A stretch of 64,000 nt of DNA from Botryotinia globosa (taxonomy: Eukaryota; Ascomycota; Leotiomycetes; Helotiales; Sclerotiniaceae), in contig RCSZ01000015.1 in NCBI GenBank assembly GCA_014898425.1, positions 620,001 to 684,000 of the forward strand, written 5' to 3'. Below are positions 11,707 to 24,633 of the stretch, piece after piece (the first letter of the stretch is position 1; every line of letters begins with the position of its first letter). The notes beneath the pieces are model-generated. The model was not told the origin of the DNA. It saw only the letters and a program-made list of their open reading frames with translations, and ran no database searches. A program made the position numbers and the translations under genes.

Positions 11707-14700
11707 CATCATATCATAACCCTTACAACACTGAATACAGCATTCTCGATTTCCAAATGTCGGAAGAAAGGAATGAAATAATACACAGCATGCAGTAGTT
11801 TTGCACTTCTGCTGTCTGACAACCACGACATCTCATACATTTCCTACCATACATATATCTTCATATGCAGAAAGAATCAATGAGTGGTTACCCATCTTCA
11901 TGCAAATGCAGCACCGCGTACAACACTTCCCATCCATCAATATTCGACAATGCATTCCAACCTTTCTTTTCTTTTACCCAAACCATCCAACACAACATCT
12001 CATATGCTTCACCCAGCTCCTTTGGGTCATGATAGTTCATTTTCCCCACCACTACCAGCAGAAAGTGGAATCCCCGTCAACCCGGATTCCCAAAATTCCA
12101 AGAGCTGCAAGACATCATGGATGCATTCATGGATGCATTCCATAGATCAAGGGGATCTGCTACTACTGTATGGCCTCTGAACTGTTCCCCTCGCCTAACA
12201 TGATCGCATAATCTATCACATTTGGAACTTCTCCGAGAATCCTTTCGACATTACATCTCGTACCATTTCATTTGCATCGAGAACCATTGATTGACTGTTT
12301 CTCAACATCTCGGACATTCATGATTTTCTCAAGGAATTCTATCTCCGAAAATTCCCCCGCCAAGCCATCTCTTTTCCCCTATCATATGACACTTGGGACT
12401 TTCGTATGGTGTATGAGAAATTACCGAGTCGCACTACATCATGCCCCAGCTGTACTAGGATTGAGTTGTGTTTTGTTTGCGACGTACAATACCTTTATTT
12501 GCCTCTCCATCGTTTTGATTTTCATCATGGCACATGTACATTATCATTCCGCATTCTTCCATGTATCTTCTTGCATGTAATAATGTTCTGTTGAGTAATA
12601 GAATGTTGTACATTATATCGATTGTGCAGACAGATATCTTCAAGGTCATCATAAGATAATTATATTGACAATTCTCGATATCACAACATCAGAACAAACG
12701 TCTTGATCTCTTTTTCAATATCACAACATCTGGGTAGATCATCAATCTCTTCGATTTAGTATCGTCAGATCAAATACTCATGATGCATGATCTAAATCTT
12801 GCATCTATCTGATCACACTCGGATGGATTTTTGATGTTTCTCCTATAATATCGCAAGAAATCTTTGATAATATCGTCTCGATTCAACACAGCATTTCATC
12901 GTTCATCGATCTTGGATACACATCACGTTCGAGTATAATTCATGAAGCCACGACTGCAATCAAGATCTCATCACAATCATTATCAATCATTCTGACCTGC
13001 ATTATCTCATCTCAATCATTAATCTTGATATCGTAGTAAGTTCCATCAACCTTAATAACGTAGCAAGTCTGTTCCCACGTCAATTCCGATGATTTGCTTG
13101 AATGAGATGAAATGAAACCAGTTTCTGCTGTTTGACAACTTCATTTTTGTCAACCTGTACAGTTTCAACGGGAAATCATTGGTCTATGGCTATGACACGG
13201 AAAACTTAAGAGTTATAGTTCTCCCTATATTCCACAGAGATCTTCCACCTACACATCAATCTATATATTTCTTTAATTGTCAACATATTCATTCTTGACA
13301 CTGCATTGCCCCATGACTTCACCTCCGTTATTTCAATACCACAAGATCTCATTCATCCATGAACACTCTATCTTATATCTCATCTCAACATTAAATTGGG
13401 TTATCGTCGCTATGGACTAAGTGTACTCACTGCATCATCTATCTTTTCCTGCATCATCTTTTTGTAACCGCGTGCGGATTGAAAGTCGTTGTGAGGCCGA
13501 GATGATGTCGAAGCTTGTGGTGTCAGGGTTTTGATATCTAGCTTATTGCCGGTCGCAAATAAATGTCCAATTTTTTTTAGTTGGCTATTCAAGCTTCACC
13601 ACTAATTATCTCGAAATTCGAATATTTGTATCTTGCTAAAGATGTCAAGTAAGTATGCTAGATTTGCTGTCATAGTCTTCACTGTATGCGGGAACCAACG
13701 AACAAGTGTTAGTCTTACTTTACAAGGAGAACTAAAGATTTTTTCATTCAAATTGTAGAATTCCTATTTCAAAGCCTGGAACTTGTACGATCCCAACATC
13801 TCTTTCCTCGAAGTCTAACATTTTTCTTTTTCGGCGAGGTCGTCGAATACTACCAAGGGCAATTCTAGTGGTTGTTCACCTCTCCTGACCCAATCCAATT
13901 CTTCTCACATGTCTTTCTAGAATTCAATGGACAAGGTAGAGTAACAATTTTCCAAATCCACGGTTAAGAGATACGATTCGTGTGGTGCTAGAATAGGGGA
14001 AGTTTCCCAATACGAACTCGCAAGAGCTGTGATGTATACCAGAACTTTCATCCTTATAGTTAATTAGCACCCTGGATAACATCAATCTCTGAATATCCTC
14101 ATGTTTTTCAGCCTATGCTTCTTGCTATACCTTGTAGAGGGTTATATCTAAAATATCTATTGGAGATTTTCTAGCTAATATATCATATCTCTAAAACATG
14201 ACATGGATTCATAGGCATGAGCAGTATAAGCATAAGACTCCGATTCTTTTGTATTAGATTTTACAGAGATGGTTAGGATATTAAGATCAGAGGATTTTGT
14301 TAATACATCTACTCGTATTGTGGAGTAGATAGATTACTGGGAGGGCTATCTATTATGTAGCAGAAGAGAAGAGATGAGAAGAGAAGAAAAGGGAAGAGTT
14401 GAAGATTTGTAGATTTGAAAATTCGATAGATATGCAGGGAAAATTAAGAGGAGGTATTGTTTTGTGGATTCTATATATCGTATTGGCATTGGTATGGGTA
14501 TTGGTAGGAGAATGGGATGGGAATGGGGATGGGAATGCAGTATAATTTTGAGTAGAGGATAAGACGAGGTAAAGAAGGAGTGGAAAAGGTGTGGTTGATA
14601 ATCTGTATTGTGAATATTGTGGTGAGTTTTGTGGTGAAGTTTATGTCGATTTTCTGGGTATTTATTGGTAGTTTATGTTAGATATATTCGATTTGTTAGG

Positions 14701-14754
14701 TTAGGTGTATGGATAATTTACATGTACATATCTATATCTATTTATCTCTAGTAT

Positions 14755-15010
14755 TTTATATTTATATTTATATTTATATTTATATTTATATTTATATTTA
14801 TATTTATATTTATATTTATATTTATATTTATATTTATATTTATATTTATATTTATATTTATATTTATATTTATATTTATATTTATATTTATATTTATATT
14901 TATATTTATATTTATATTTATATTTATATTTATATTTATATTTATATTTATATTTATATTTATATTTATATTTATATTTATATTTATATTTATATTTATA
15001 TTTATATTTC
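14755..15010. repeat. Hexanucleotide microsatellite (TTTATA)n, about 42 copies
   Basis: An uninterrupted (TTTATA)n tract of roughly 255 bp. The 118-aa IYIYIY frame over it is an artefact. Confidence 0.97.
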
Positions 15011-15555
15011 TTCCCCTTCTATCTCTCTCTCTAAAAGGGACTATTTAAATACCTTCAGACCCTAAAATAGGAAAGAGAAAGGGGCAGGGAAAAAAAATTA
15101 CTTTCTTATATGCTATGCCTATTATATTCCTTATTGAAATCAAATCGTATTAAATCCATTGCTTGGAGAATCGCTGAGAAATCACTTGAATAGAGAATTC
15201 TTGGAGAATTTAGGTTGTGTGAAAGGAATTTGAGATGAATGAGTAGAATTTGTTATAGCTATGTATGTAGAAAAGGAGATGGGTAGGTAGGTAGGTAGGT
15301 AGGTATAGAGAGATAATCTTAATTGAGAAGGTGAGTGATTGATTGATTGATGCTTTGTGGTTTGTAGTTTATGGTTTTTTAGTTCTTGGGAATGAGGGAA
15401 TGAAATGAGATTATTTAGTGGTTTGATAGATTGGATATGAGAAGAAGAGGAGAGGAGGAGAGGATGATACATAATTTCTTATATGATATTGAAAGGGGGG
15501 AGAGGGTGTTTGATGTTTGATGTTTGATGTCGAATGTGGATGGTGAATAAATGAT

Positions 15556-17020
15556 AAATTCGATTGATTTTTCCTTCGCTTGGGCCAAGATCTACCGAGA
15601 CAGCATTCTCTCCAATTGAGATTCGATATCGCGCTAGCCCGTCTTGATGAGTGTTGCCAGCAGTGTAAGAAGAGAGCAGTATGAAAAGTCCAGCCCGCTA
15701 GGAAGTATTCAATGAAGGTTCCAAGATCCTTTGACTTGAGGCTGTACTAATGCTTCACAGTCTTCTTGGGACATATTCGCAAATATTGCGCTTTGAATTT
15801 CGTTGCTCGATTGATAATAAGTATGGGGAAAATCGCATGATTTATTTACCTTCAGAACCATCGACGCTTGAATAGACCCTCGCACTGCGGCATGGTGGCT
15901 GGACACTCTCTAATGATATTTCAAGGCCTTCTCATCTGTTATATCGCACGACGGGCTGAGAACCATGGCCCCTTTTGCTCTCAGAACTTCTAGGAACGTT
16001 GTAATTTCTTCGGAATGAATGGTCTCGCAAGATAAGAGAATCAAATATCTTGCATGCTCATGAACCATCTACTTGGCAATACTCCTACCGACTCCTCCTA
16101 GCTCTCCCGCAATTTTAAACCTCGCCTGAGTGTCCAAGATTCCAGTGAACTGAGCTTGTGGCGTCATGGAGACTAGAGTATCTTCACCGAAGCGATGACG
16201 AATCTCCCAGTATGCTTTCCACTCTACGTAGACCGAAATGCATCTTCCATTTGTGGCTCATCAAATACTTGTAAGCGTTGAGGCGGAGAGATTTCACCTG
16301 CCTCTGCAAGATCCATCAAGGCCCTTGACAACTCTTCAGCTAAAGCAGGACTTGTTTTGAGCACACTTGTCAAGTCAGCGCAAGAGAAGCTTGTATGTCG
16401 GGGAATTGTTTGTGTCAGTGTAGGTAATAGTATTTTCTATATTTCGTATACAGATTAGTTTAATAATATATATCGAATTTTTTCAATATATATATATATA
16501 TATATATAATATGGAATTCAATATCATTGAAAATATTCAATATCAATTAATTATTTAATATTATTAGTAATATACTGAAATATTAAAATCTAATATAAAA
16601 TATACATTTTTATTTAAATTAGATTAAAAATCAAATTCCTATTTATATTAAATAATAAAATTCTATTCCTTATAGAGAATTCATATTTACATCCACACCT
16701 CGCCCATTGATCACTCTCATAATTCCATCTTTGAAAGTCAATGATCGACTCGTATATCATATAAGTCTATGAGCACTCCCTTTCTGGCTTCTGGGCTAAC
16801 GGTGACGTATATCTCTGCTCCGAAAAGCTTAGAAAGTTGAATTACTGCATGTCCAAATCCACCAGCACCAGCGTGAATCAAGATGGATTCTCTTGTACGC
16901 AGACGTGCAATATTTACCAAGCTATAGAATGCAGCTATCATTGAAGCCCTGAAGCATAGTCCACAGCCTGTGAGGCTTTGACAGCATCGTTCATATGTGC
17001 GATACAAGCTTTTGCTTGGG
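15556..17020 (-). pseudogene. Relic of a highly reducing polyketide synthase (enoylreductase-ketoreductase part)
   Basis: Read 17020 to 15556 on the minus strand. The first part (about 17007-16700) matches a PKS enoylreductase: [20 protein letters not shown] then [20 protein letters not shown], continuing in a shifted frame as GIMRVINGRGVDV. An AT-rich block (about 16680-16440) interrupts it. Coding-like sequence resumes with TIPRHTSFSCADLTSVLK, then ketoreductase fragments (RFKIAGELGGVGRSIAKW, GSIQASMVLKV, MSQEDCEALVQPQVKGSWN) and ARYRISIGENAVSVDLGP near 15,580. Several stops and frame changes occur, and the KS, AT, DH and carrier domains are not seen. It is non-functional as it stands. The domain order is that of fungal reducing PKSs (family knowledge). 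Its neighbour at 19.5 kb is an intact NRPS-like reductase. Confidence 0.85.
16440..16690. other. AT-rich block interrupting the PKS relic
   Basis: About 250 bp of nearly pure A/T, including a (TA)n run around 16,486-16,508, lies between enoylreductase-like and ketoreductase-like sequence. It could be a mutated insertion or a replaced segment; the expected intervening PKS sequence is missing. Confidence 0.6.
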
Positions 17021-17346
17021 AAATTGAGAAAGATGTCAAGATTCCGAGGGAGGCTTCACAGTGGAGAGAGATCATCAATGTGGCATAAAATAACTGACTC
17101 GCGGGGTTTATCGTTACTACAATTATCTTACATATACATCTTAGTATTATTTGTTGGTCTTTCTTTATTAATCGGGGAATGTAAATCTACCAAGGCCCAT
17201 TTGAATTATTTTGCTAATATCTGAAAAATAAGATTGTGTCTAAGCTAAAAGTATATTTAGAATTTAGTAGTATATTTATAATAATAAGAATATTTAATTC
17301 AATATATCATATTACACAATTTTAATAAAATATATATATATATATA

Positions 17347-17380
17347 CCAGGGGCCTGCGAGCCCCCGGACCCCTTGCTTT
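17347..17380. other. GC-rich hairpin inside AT-rich element A
   Basis: An isolated G/C-rich island sits in A/T DNA; GGGGC-CTGCGA-GCCCC can form a perfect five-base-pair stem. Function unknown. Confidence 0.6.
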
Positions 17381-17466
17381 TTGAGAAAGTATTATATAAT
17401 TATATTTATTATTATAAAAATCTAAAAAAGAAATTTTATTGAAAGCTTGTAGGCGAAATCGGTTTA

Positions 17467-17485
17467 CCTTTTTTATTTTTTATTT

Positions 17486-17542
<57 letters not shown>

Positions 17543-17753
17543 ATTTTTTATTTTTATTTTTCATTTTTTATTTTTATTTTTTATTTTTCATTTTTTATTT
17601 TTCATTTTTTATTTTTTATTTTTTATTTTTTATTTTTCATTTTTCATTTTTATTTTTTATTTTTTATTTTTCATTTTTTATTTTTTATTTTTTATTTTTT
17701 ATTTTTTATTTTTTATTTTTTATTTTTTATTTTTTATTTTTTATTTTTTATTT

Positions 17754-17844
<91 letters not shown>

Positions 17845-17855
17845 ATTTTTTATTT

Positions 17856-17892
<37 letters not shown>

Positions 17893-17928
17893 ATTTTTTA
17901 TTTTTTATTTTTTATTTTTTATTTTTTT
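17467..17928. repeat. T-rich tract of TTTTTA/TTTTTTA units, about 460 bp
   Basis: Nearly all T with A every six or seven bases and occasional CA variants. The strand asymmetry is extreme. The 180-aa Phe/Leu/Ile/Tyr frame across it is an artefact. Confidence 0.95.
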
Positions 17929-18089
17929 GGTTTATTTTACTTCGAATTATCAATTATATTATTGAATTACGAAAACTATAATATTAAAATAATTTTTATT
18001 AATTTTAGACACATTATATTCAATATAACCCTCTTTCAATTGATTATATAAGCTCTAATTATATCTATATTAATTAAACTTTAATTCTT

Positions 18090-18440
18090 TAGAAAACCCT
18101 TAGTTTTGAAGTTAGTAATATAAAAAATATATTATTTGAAAGCCTTTAGCTTTTTATATATAATTACTACTTTTCTTTTTTTTCATTCAATTTATATTAA
18201 TTTGAATAAACTAATTTAAATGATTTCGTTGAAAAAGCCTAGAATTTTATATTATAAAATTTATATTATTTTAATTTAAACTTTTTATAAAACCTTTAGT
18301 TTTAAAACTAGCAATATAAAAAATATATTATTTAAAAGCCTTTAATTTCTTATATATAGTTATTATTTTTCTTTTTTTTTATTCAATTTATATTAATTTG
18401 AATAAGCTAATTTAAATGATTTCGTTGAAAAAGTAAGGAG
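18090..18440. repeat. Direct duplication (about 150-bp units) inside element A
   Basis: Two copies (about 18,090-18,238 and 18,290-18,438) share stretches such as ATATAAAAAATATATTATTT and TTTAAATGATTTCGTTGAAA, with scattered C/T and A/G differences as expected from RIP-like mutation. Confidence 0.8.
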
Positions 18441-18923
18441 TTGTATTATGGTTACAATGCTAAGAAAGTCGAGTCAATTAGATTGCTTGAATCAAATCAA
18501 TCAGATTGCTTGAATTGGGTTTCATTAAGCGAGATTCTCTTTTTTCGTGTCTATACATACCTTCGGCCTTTGTGGGCAATAAGAATATTAAGGAGGTAAA
18601 CCTTCAATAATAAAAAAGAAAAATTATTATTCTTAATTAGAATTCAAGAAATCGATTCATATAATTCTTTTTAAATTATCTCAAAAATTGAAATTTATAT
18701 TTAATATAAAAGTATTTAAACCAACTTAAATAATAATATATCTTAAATCCTAATTAATAATAATATCTTTTTTCGTTTTATTTAATATTTTTCTTAAAGT
18801 TATATACTAAATTGAATAACTTTATAATATTATAAATATACTACTAAATTCTAAATATATTTTTAGCTTAAAGATACCCTTATTTTTCAGGTATTAACAA
18901 AATGATTCAAATGGGCCTCGGTA

Positions 18924-19502
18924 GTTGCGGGTAGGGTTGCAGTGGGTGGATCCCATCTATGCCGCATTCGATTTAGTGCACCACCATAGATCTAGAATTG
19001 TTGTATCCATATGAACGATCTACACACACAGAGTGTAACTGTTGGTTCCAGACAAAGTAGCTCACTTCGGCTCAATCCTACAGTGATGATTGTCAAAAGT
19101 ACTCAGGTGCACACTGACTGGTATTGAAAGCAAACGCACATTTTCATCGGCTATGCGAGAAACACGATTCCTTGTACGGACATTGATGCATCGTCGCCCC
19201 AGATAAGTACCACACATTGGTGGGTGGTAGGACAGGATATAGTTAGTCCTCATGTTCACGGCACAGAGTGAGCATCACATTCCACTCCTCCAAGCTTTTA
19301 TCGTGGTATTACTACAGTCTAGTAAGCCCACCTCTACATTTTTCAGTGAATACTTTATCTCTCACTTCTCTTTGTTAGTACTCCCGTCCCCATATTCCTT
19401 CTGACTACATATCCATTCTTAAATTTTCTATCGTTGATCCTCCACTCAAAATAGTTTGCCATAATCTCCCCTCTTCTCTGTATCCTATACACACTTGAGA
19501 AA
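18924..19502. other. Upstream region of the NRPS-like reductase
   Basis: About 580 bp between the element A right end and the ATG at 19503. CT-rich sequence precedes the start. No other feature was recognised. Confidence 0.5.
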
Positions 19503-22500
19503 ATGGCATCTATTCTGTTTGAGGAAGTTAGCTTGGCTCCTATACGCCGAAAGCAACTTCTCAATAACATGGTAGATGGTTTGGCGAAAGTTCGCCCCGG
19601 GACCGTCTACGCGGAGATTCCACGATCCGCAACCAGCTACGAGGAAGGATATCGCAAGATCAGCTATGCCAACTTTGCCAATGCCATCAATGGTCTCGCA
19701 CATTGGCTACACGACACTCTTGGTCCCGCGGAAAACTTCCCAACTGTAGCTTATATTGGCCCAAATGACTTCCGCTATAATGCTTTAATGTTGGCAGCTG
19801 TGAAAGCGGGGTATAAGGTTGGTCGTAAGCTAACAGCTTATATGGATGAAATACTCTAACGGAATTGGAATCAGATGTTCTTTAGTTCCCCTCGGAATAG
19901 TATACCAGCTCATGCCAATCTCTTCAAGATTCTTGACTGCAAGGTCCTAATCACAGCCAACCCAACGCTACCCATGGTACCCGCCATCATCGAAGCCACC
20001 GGCGTACGTTCCATCGAATGTCCAGAAGTTGACGAATTACTTGACAACGTTTACCCGCATTATCCATTCAACAAGACATTCGAGCAAGCAAGAAAAGAAC
20101 CACTGGTTGTGTTACACACTTCTGGTACAACTGGTTTCCCAAAGCCAATAGTTTGGAACCATGATTGGGTTGCTAGTTGGAGTGATTGGCTTGCCATCGC
20201 TCCTCCTGACGGATATACAAGACAGACTGCGTTGTGGACTTCGTATGCATACCTGGATTCTACAATCGAGAGAGTTATCTAATGTTTATTTTGATAGGAC
20301 GAGACTTTTGAATACTTTACCTCCCTTTCATGTGAGTAGCATAAAGCTTCTCTTGACCCCTTGTTCAATAGAATTTCCCGCGTTTATATCAATCTTCCCT
20401 ATCTCAATATATTTTGCCTATACTAACAATCTTATAAAGGCTGGTGGAATCTTTATGACACTCTTGAATGCAGTCTTCAATCAGACACCACTCATCTATC
20501 CTTTGGCAGGCGTACCTCTCTCGACCCAGGTTGCATTAGAGGCGTTGAAATATGTCAAAGCAGACAGCGCTTTCTTTGCACCATCTTTCGTCGAGGAGGT
20601 TGGTAAAAGCCCAGAAATGCTAGACTTCTTAGTTGAGAATATCGATGTACTTATATATGGCGGCGGAGATGTGTCACAGGCTACAGGCGACAAGATTTCT
20701 AAGCGGCTCAAGCTATCCATGCTCATAGGATCTACAGAAAGCGGCATTTACCCGACCCTCTTCCCCAGCGATAAATGGCCATCTGATGATTGGAAATACT
20801 TTCATTTCAATCCAAACGCTGGCATTGACCTGAGGCCTCACTCCGAAGGTCGCTATGAAGCGGTTTTGACACGCAATCCTGACCCGGAGAAAGTAGAACC
20901 GATCTTCTCAGTCTTTCCGTCACTGAACGAATGGGAAACTCATGATCTCTATGCTCCACATCCTTCTATTCCAGATATGTGGTTATTCACTGGACGAAGT
21001 GATGATATCATTGTTCTTTTGACCGGTGAAAAAACGAATCCTGTAAGTATGGAGCAACAAATCTCACATCATCCTGAAGTACGAGGTGCTCTTGTTGTCG
21101 GTACTCACCGCTTCCAAACTGCGTTGTTGATTGAACTGATTTCTCCTCAAACTCTTTCCACATCAGAACGGGCTGAAGCGATTGAACGTATATGGCCGAT
21201 CATTCAGGAGGCAAATCAAGAATGTCCGCGCCACGCTAAGGTTGCCAAATCACATGTATTCTTCACCAGTCCCGAGAAACCGATGGCAAGAGCTGGTAAA
21301 GGAACGATTCAAAGACAGCCAACACTCGATCTCTACGCAAAAGAAATCGACAATTTGTACGCAGACGCAGAGAAAATGTCCACATCAACTCCACTAGACA
21401 TTTCTGTTCCCGATGCCAAGATTGATTTGAAGGACAGCAGCTCTATAAGTCAATTTGTTCATGATGCTGTATCTCAGCTTGTAGGTCCAGTCGCATTTCA
21501 AGATGAGGATGACCTTTTTGTTCGAGGAATGCTGGACTCTTTGCAGGCACTTCGATTGACGAGAACTTTGAAACATACCTTTGCCATCCCAGAGTTGGAA
21601 ATCACAACTCTATACACTAATCCCTCAGTCGCATCTCTCACTGCCGCAATAATTCGTCTCTCTTCATTATACGAGTCATCAGAGGCATCAAGTATCGGTT
21701 CTAGACAGCAAGTCATTAATGACAGTTTGGCCGAATACAAGACCACACTCGATTGTGTCAATTCTAATGGAGCACAATCAAATGGTGTGAACGGCGTGTA
21801 TGATGAAAGTAAAAAATCGGTTATTCTCACAGGCTCTACTGGCGCTCTTGGCTCATACATCTTGGAAACTCTCTTGCAATCGAGCTCTGTTGCGCACATT
21901 TTCTGTCTCAATAGAGTTGTCGGGAAAGAACTGCAAATGGAACGGAGTCGGGCTCATGGTCTTCCTACCAAATTTCCCGGAGATCGAGTTACCTTTCTCC
22001 ATGCTGACCTCTCCCAAGAATATTTCGGTCTTGATCCCGTCCTATTCGCCAAGATCAAATCCTCCGCCACAGATATCATCCATAATGCTTGGCCTGTGAA
22101 CTTCAACATTCCATTATCCACTTTCTACCCCAATATCAGAGGGATTATCCACTTGATTGAGCTCGCAGCGACTGCATCTCACAAACCTTCACTCATGTTT
22201 TTGTCATCCCTAAGTTCCGTCGGTAACTTCGAAGGAGATGTCCCTGAAATTGTCATCAATGATGCCACCATATCTCTTCCAATGGGGTACTCTGAATCCA
22301 AGTTCATCGCTGAAAACCTTCTTGCCTATGCTGCGGATAAATTCCCCCATGTGCCAATCATTATCGCTCGGGTTGGGCAAGTCGCAGGTCCTGTCTCTAC
22401 CAACGGGATATGGAATAAACATGAGTGGTTCCCAAGTCTAGTACTTAGCTCTATTCACTTGGGAATCATCCCCGAATCGCTTGATTCAACGGACCATAGT

Positions 22501-22941
22501 GAGATAGACTGGGTTCCAATTGATCTTGTTGCTGATATACTCGTGGAGCTTACGTTCAATGCTAAATCGGATCAGATTGATGGAGCCAAAGTCTATCATC
22601 CCGTCAACCCTGTTCTCGTTTCGTGGAAATCGCTTCTAGCCACGATAATTGAGACTGCAACGTTCGGACAAAGGAACAAAATGGCCACTGTACCTTTTGC
22701 GAAATGGATTGAGCGCGTTCGAAAGGACGCAGAGGATCTCCATTCCAAGACCAATTTCGAAGAAATGTTGAAGAAAAATCCGGCAATCAAATTACTGTCA
22801 TTCTACGAAGGATTGGCGAAGGGAAGAGGCACGAGAGTTCTAGAGAATAAGAAGGCGGTCCAGGCAAGTGACAAGTTGCGCAGGCTACAGGGCATTGAGA
22901 GGGCGTGGGTTGAGAAATGGGTGCAGGGTTGGATCCAATAA
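19503..22941 (+). CDS. NRPS-like adenylation-carrier-thioester reductase (A-T-R)
   Basis: Exons 19503-19817, 19875-20242, 20298-20331 and 20440-22941 give 1072 aa; the last intron has a perfect TACTAAC branch site. The adenylation domain spans about residues 1-540 with LVVLHTSGTTGFPK, STESG, TGRSDDIIVLLTGEK and the catalytic-Lys region GKGTIQRQ. The carrier domain has DLFVRGMLDSLQALRL, with the phosphopantetheine Ser near residue 606. From about 698 a reductase domain begins with VILTGSTGALGSYILETLL and includes the GYSESKFIAENLL (YxxxK) site. No condensation domain is present. Such enzymes activate a carboxylic acid as AMP ester, load it on the carrier and release it as an aldehyde or alcohol with NAD(P)H; the acid cannot be named. 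It appears intact, unlike the PKS and GMC relics beside it. Confidence 0.92.
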
Positions 22942-24633
22942 TCGACCAGGCGTTCTAGTCTTCTTGGCAGGAGGGAAAAGTTGTTGCAGACTTGGATATG
23001 TAATTCGGATTGAGTCTTACACATGTCATATTGTAGAAACATCCAGCAGAGATGATTTCGGGGATCATTGGTGTTAGTATCTCTATTGCACTGCTCTTTC
23101 CTACACACTGCTATCAAGAATAAAGCTTCCTCTGCCTTTTTCGACGCGTCGTCTTCAGACATATCATTTACAATACGAACCCTATGATTTTCCCACAGTT
23201 CTCAGGATCAAAAACTATCATTGATAGGGAAAACACACTCGGTAAATGTATGCTGTAATATGAATATTTTTTAAATGTCTTGCTTTGAAGTTTGCAGAGT
23301 CCATCGCTGAAACTAAAATTCTTATGCATGGGGGAGACCTAAGACTTGCTAATCTCTATAAATAATCATAGCATCAGTAGTATCATCCAACTTCAAAAAC
23401 AAAGATCATTAGGAACGATCATGAACCTGGACTCGAACTCGAATCGGAATCTATAGTCAAAGAAAACTTCCAGCTTGTCGTCTACCTAGTATTTCATGAA
23501 ATCTGACTGCCCGTCTCACAACCATCACTATTTAATAACAATCATACCTCTCGGAAACAGACTCACAATCCCCAGAAAAACTTGAAGACTCTTTCCCGAG
23601 GTGAAATCACCATTCCACCAATCCGGCAGCCATTGCGCAAGAGTATATCAATCGTATAAATTACCAGAATTGTTACTCCTACTCGAATTTATCAAGCCAA
23701 CCTCTTTCTCTTTTCTCTCCCCCCATTTCCACACTACCTATACATAAGAACCCATTTTCCAAATCAAAAGATTCCTCAACACCTTCAAATCCGTCTTAGA
23801 TACCCATCGAACCAAACCAAACTCCCCTCGATTCTCTCTTGAATCTTAACCCCCATCCAGGACGTGGGATTCGTCGCTGAGCACCAGAATGTAGAAGGAC
23901 TTCTACAAGACGGTGGTCACCAAGCACTGAGCGAGCGATGTAGATTTGATATTACTGAAGCCATGAAATGCGATGCTCCGAAGCAATTACCCGGGATTTC
24001 AATACCAACTTGGCTCATTCTGGATGAAAAAAACAGCACACTCAAGCCGCTGCAACCAAGACTTTCTACAAAACAATCTCATTTCAAAATTGTTATTCAA
24101 TTTGAAAAGATATATTAAATTAAATAAATTAGAGGGATATTATAAGTTTTAAGCTTATACTTAATATACTTTATTTCTCAATCAAAATACTTATAATTGA
24201 TTTGAGAAGAGAAGTTTGGAAATAATGCCGTTTTTTTCGTGTGCTGTTTTTTTTTTTTTTTTTCTTTCGTTCAGAGTGGGCTCGGGTGTCTCTTTGTAGG
24301 AGCAAAAACAGGCCGGAATTGGGCCACTGACAAAGCCCTTCAACAATCCAATTGTTCCATTCCAATTCATAGAATTAATCGTTCAAATAATTTTTGTAAT
24401 TGAAGATTATTCAAGGATTTATTGAATGTTATTAACTTTTGTAATTGTATTATCGGTTGATTGATCATAGAAATTATTAAGGTGATCAATTTTGGCTTAT
24501 TTTTTCTCCCAAGTATTGTCCATGATTCGCTAATGCCCCACCAAGAGCAAAAGCATTGAAAAACTCTTTTGTCCCACTTAGCCACTTATAATATATATCA
24601 GAAAGTTCGTACCTTTGACATCAATTCAGTAAC
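22942..24633. other. Intergenic; AT-rich from about 24.1 kb
   Basis: No supported gene. An 84-codon frame at 23864-24118 has no recognisable family and ends in AT-rich DNA. A T-homopolymer lies near 24,247-24,262. Confidence 0.45.

Larger units (their letters stand above)
9851..15555. other. 5.7-kb gene-poor region with microsatellites
   Basis: No protein-coding gene could be supported on either strand. Short ORFs are repeat-derived or lack any family signal. The segment includes the promoter of the AAA gene, several simple-sequence arrays (listed separately) and moderately AT-rich unique sequence. A long untranslated region or non-coding RNA cannot be excluded. Confidence 0.5.
17190..18921. 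mobile_element. 1.73-kb TIR element A, AT-rich, TA target duplication
   Basis: The left end reads CCAAGGCCCATTTGAATTAT and the right end, reverse-complemented, CCGAGGCCCATTTGAATCAT. Similarity continues inward for well over 100 bp (for example TAATACCTGAAAAATAAG and TTTAGAATTTAGTAGTATAT). Both ends are flanked by TA (17188-17189 and 18922-18923), the target duplication of Tc1/mariner-type elements. No transposase ORF is present. Inside are a 450-bp T-rich tract, a GC-rich hairpin and a direct duplication of about 200-bp period. It is non-autonomous or RIP-destroyed. Confidence 0.85.

Noticed and set aside
11348..11781. Reading frames rich in Ile-Tyr-Ser-His
   Set aside because: They come from the CATCTATCCAT array and have no protein family features.
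13410..13592. Minus-strand 60-aa frame followed by a GTGAGT donor
   Set aside because: Composition is protein-like and neighbouring sequence faintly recalls a transposase, but no clear motif or partner exon could be established.
14709..15065. 118-aa Ile/Tyr repeat reading frame
   Set aside because: It is simply (TTTATA)n read in frame; no start context, no splice structure.
17439..17981. 180-aa Phe/Leu/Ile/Tyr reading frame
   Set aside because: It is the T-rich tract of element A; composition is dictated by the repeat.
23420..23460. Possible tRNA T-arm-like sequence (GTTCGAGTCC on the minus strand)
   Set aside because: The flanking bases do not form a T-stem and no other tRNA arms are present.
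23864..24118. 84-aa frame downstream of the NRPS-like gene
   Set aside because: No recognisable domain, and its end runs into AT-rich DNA.
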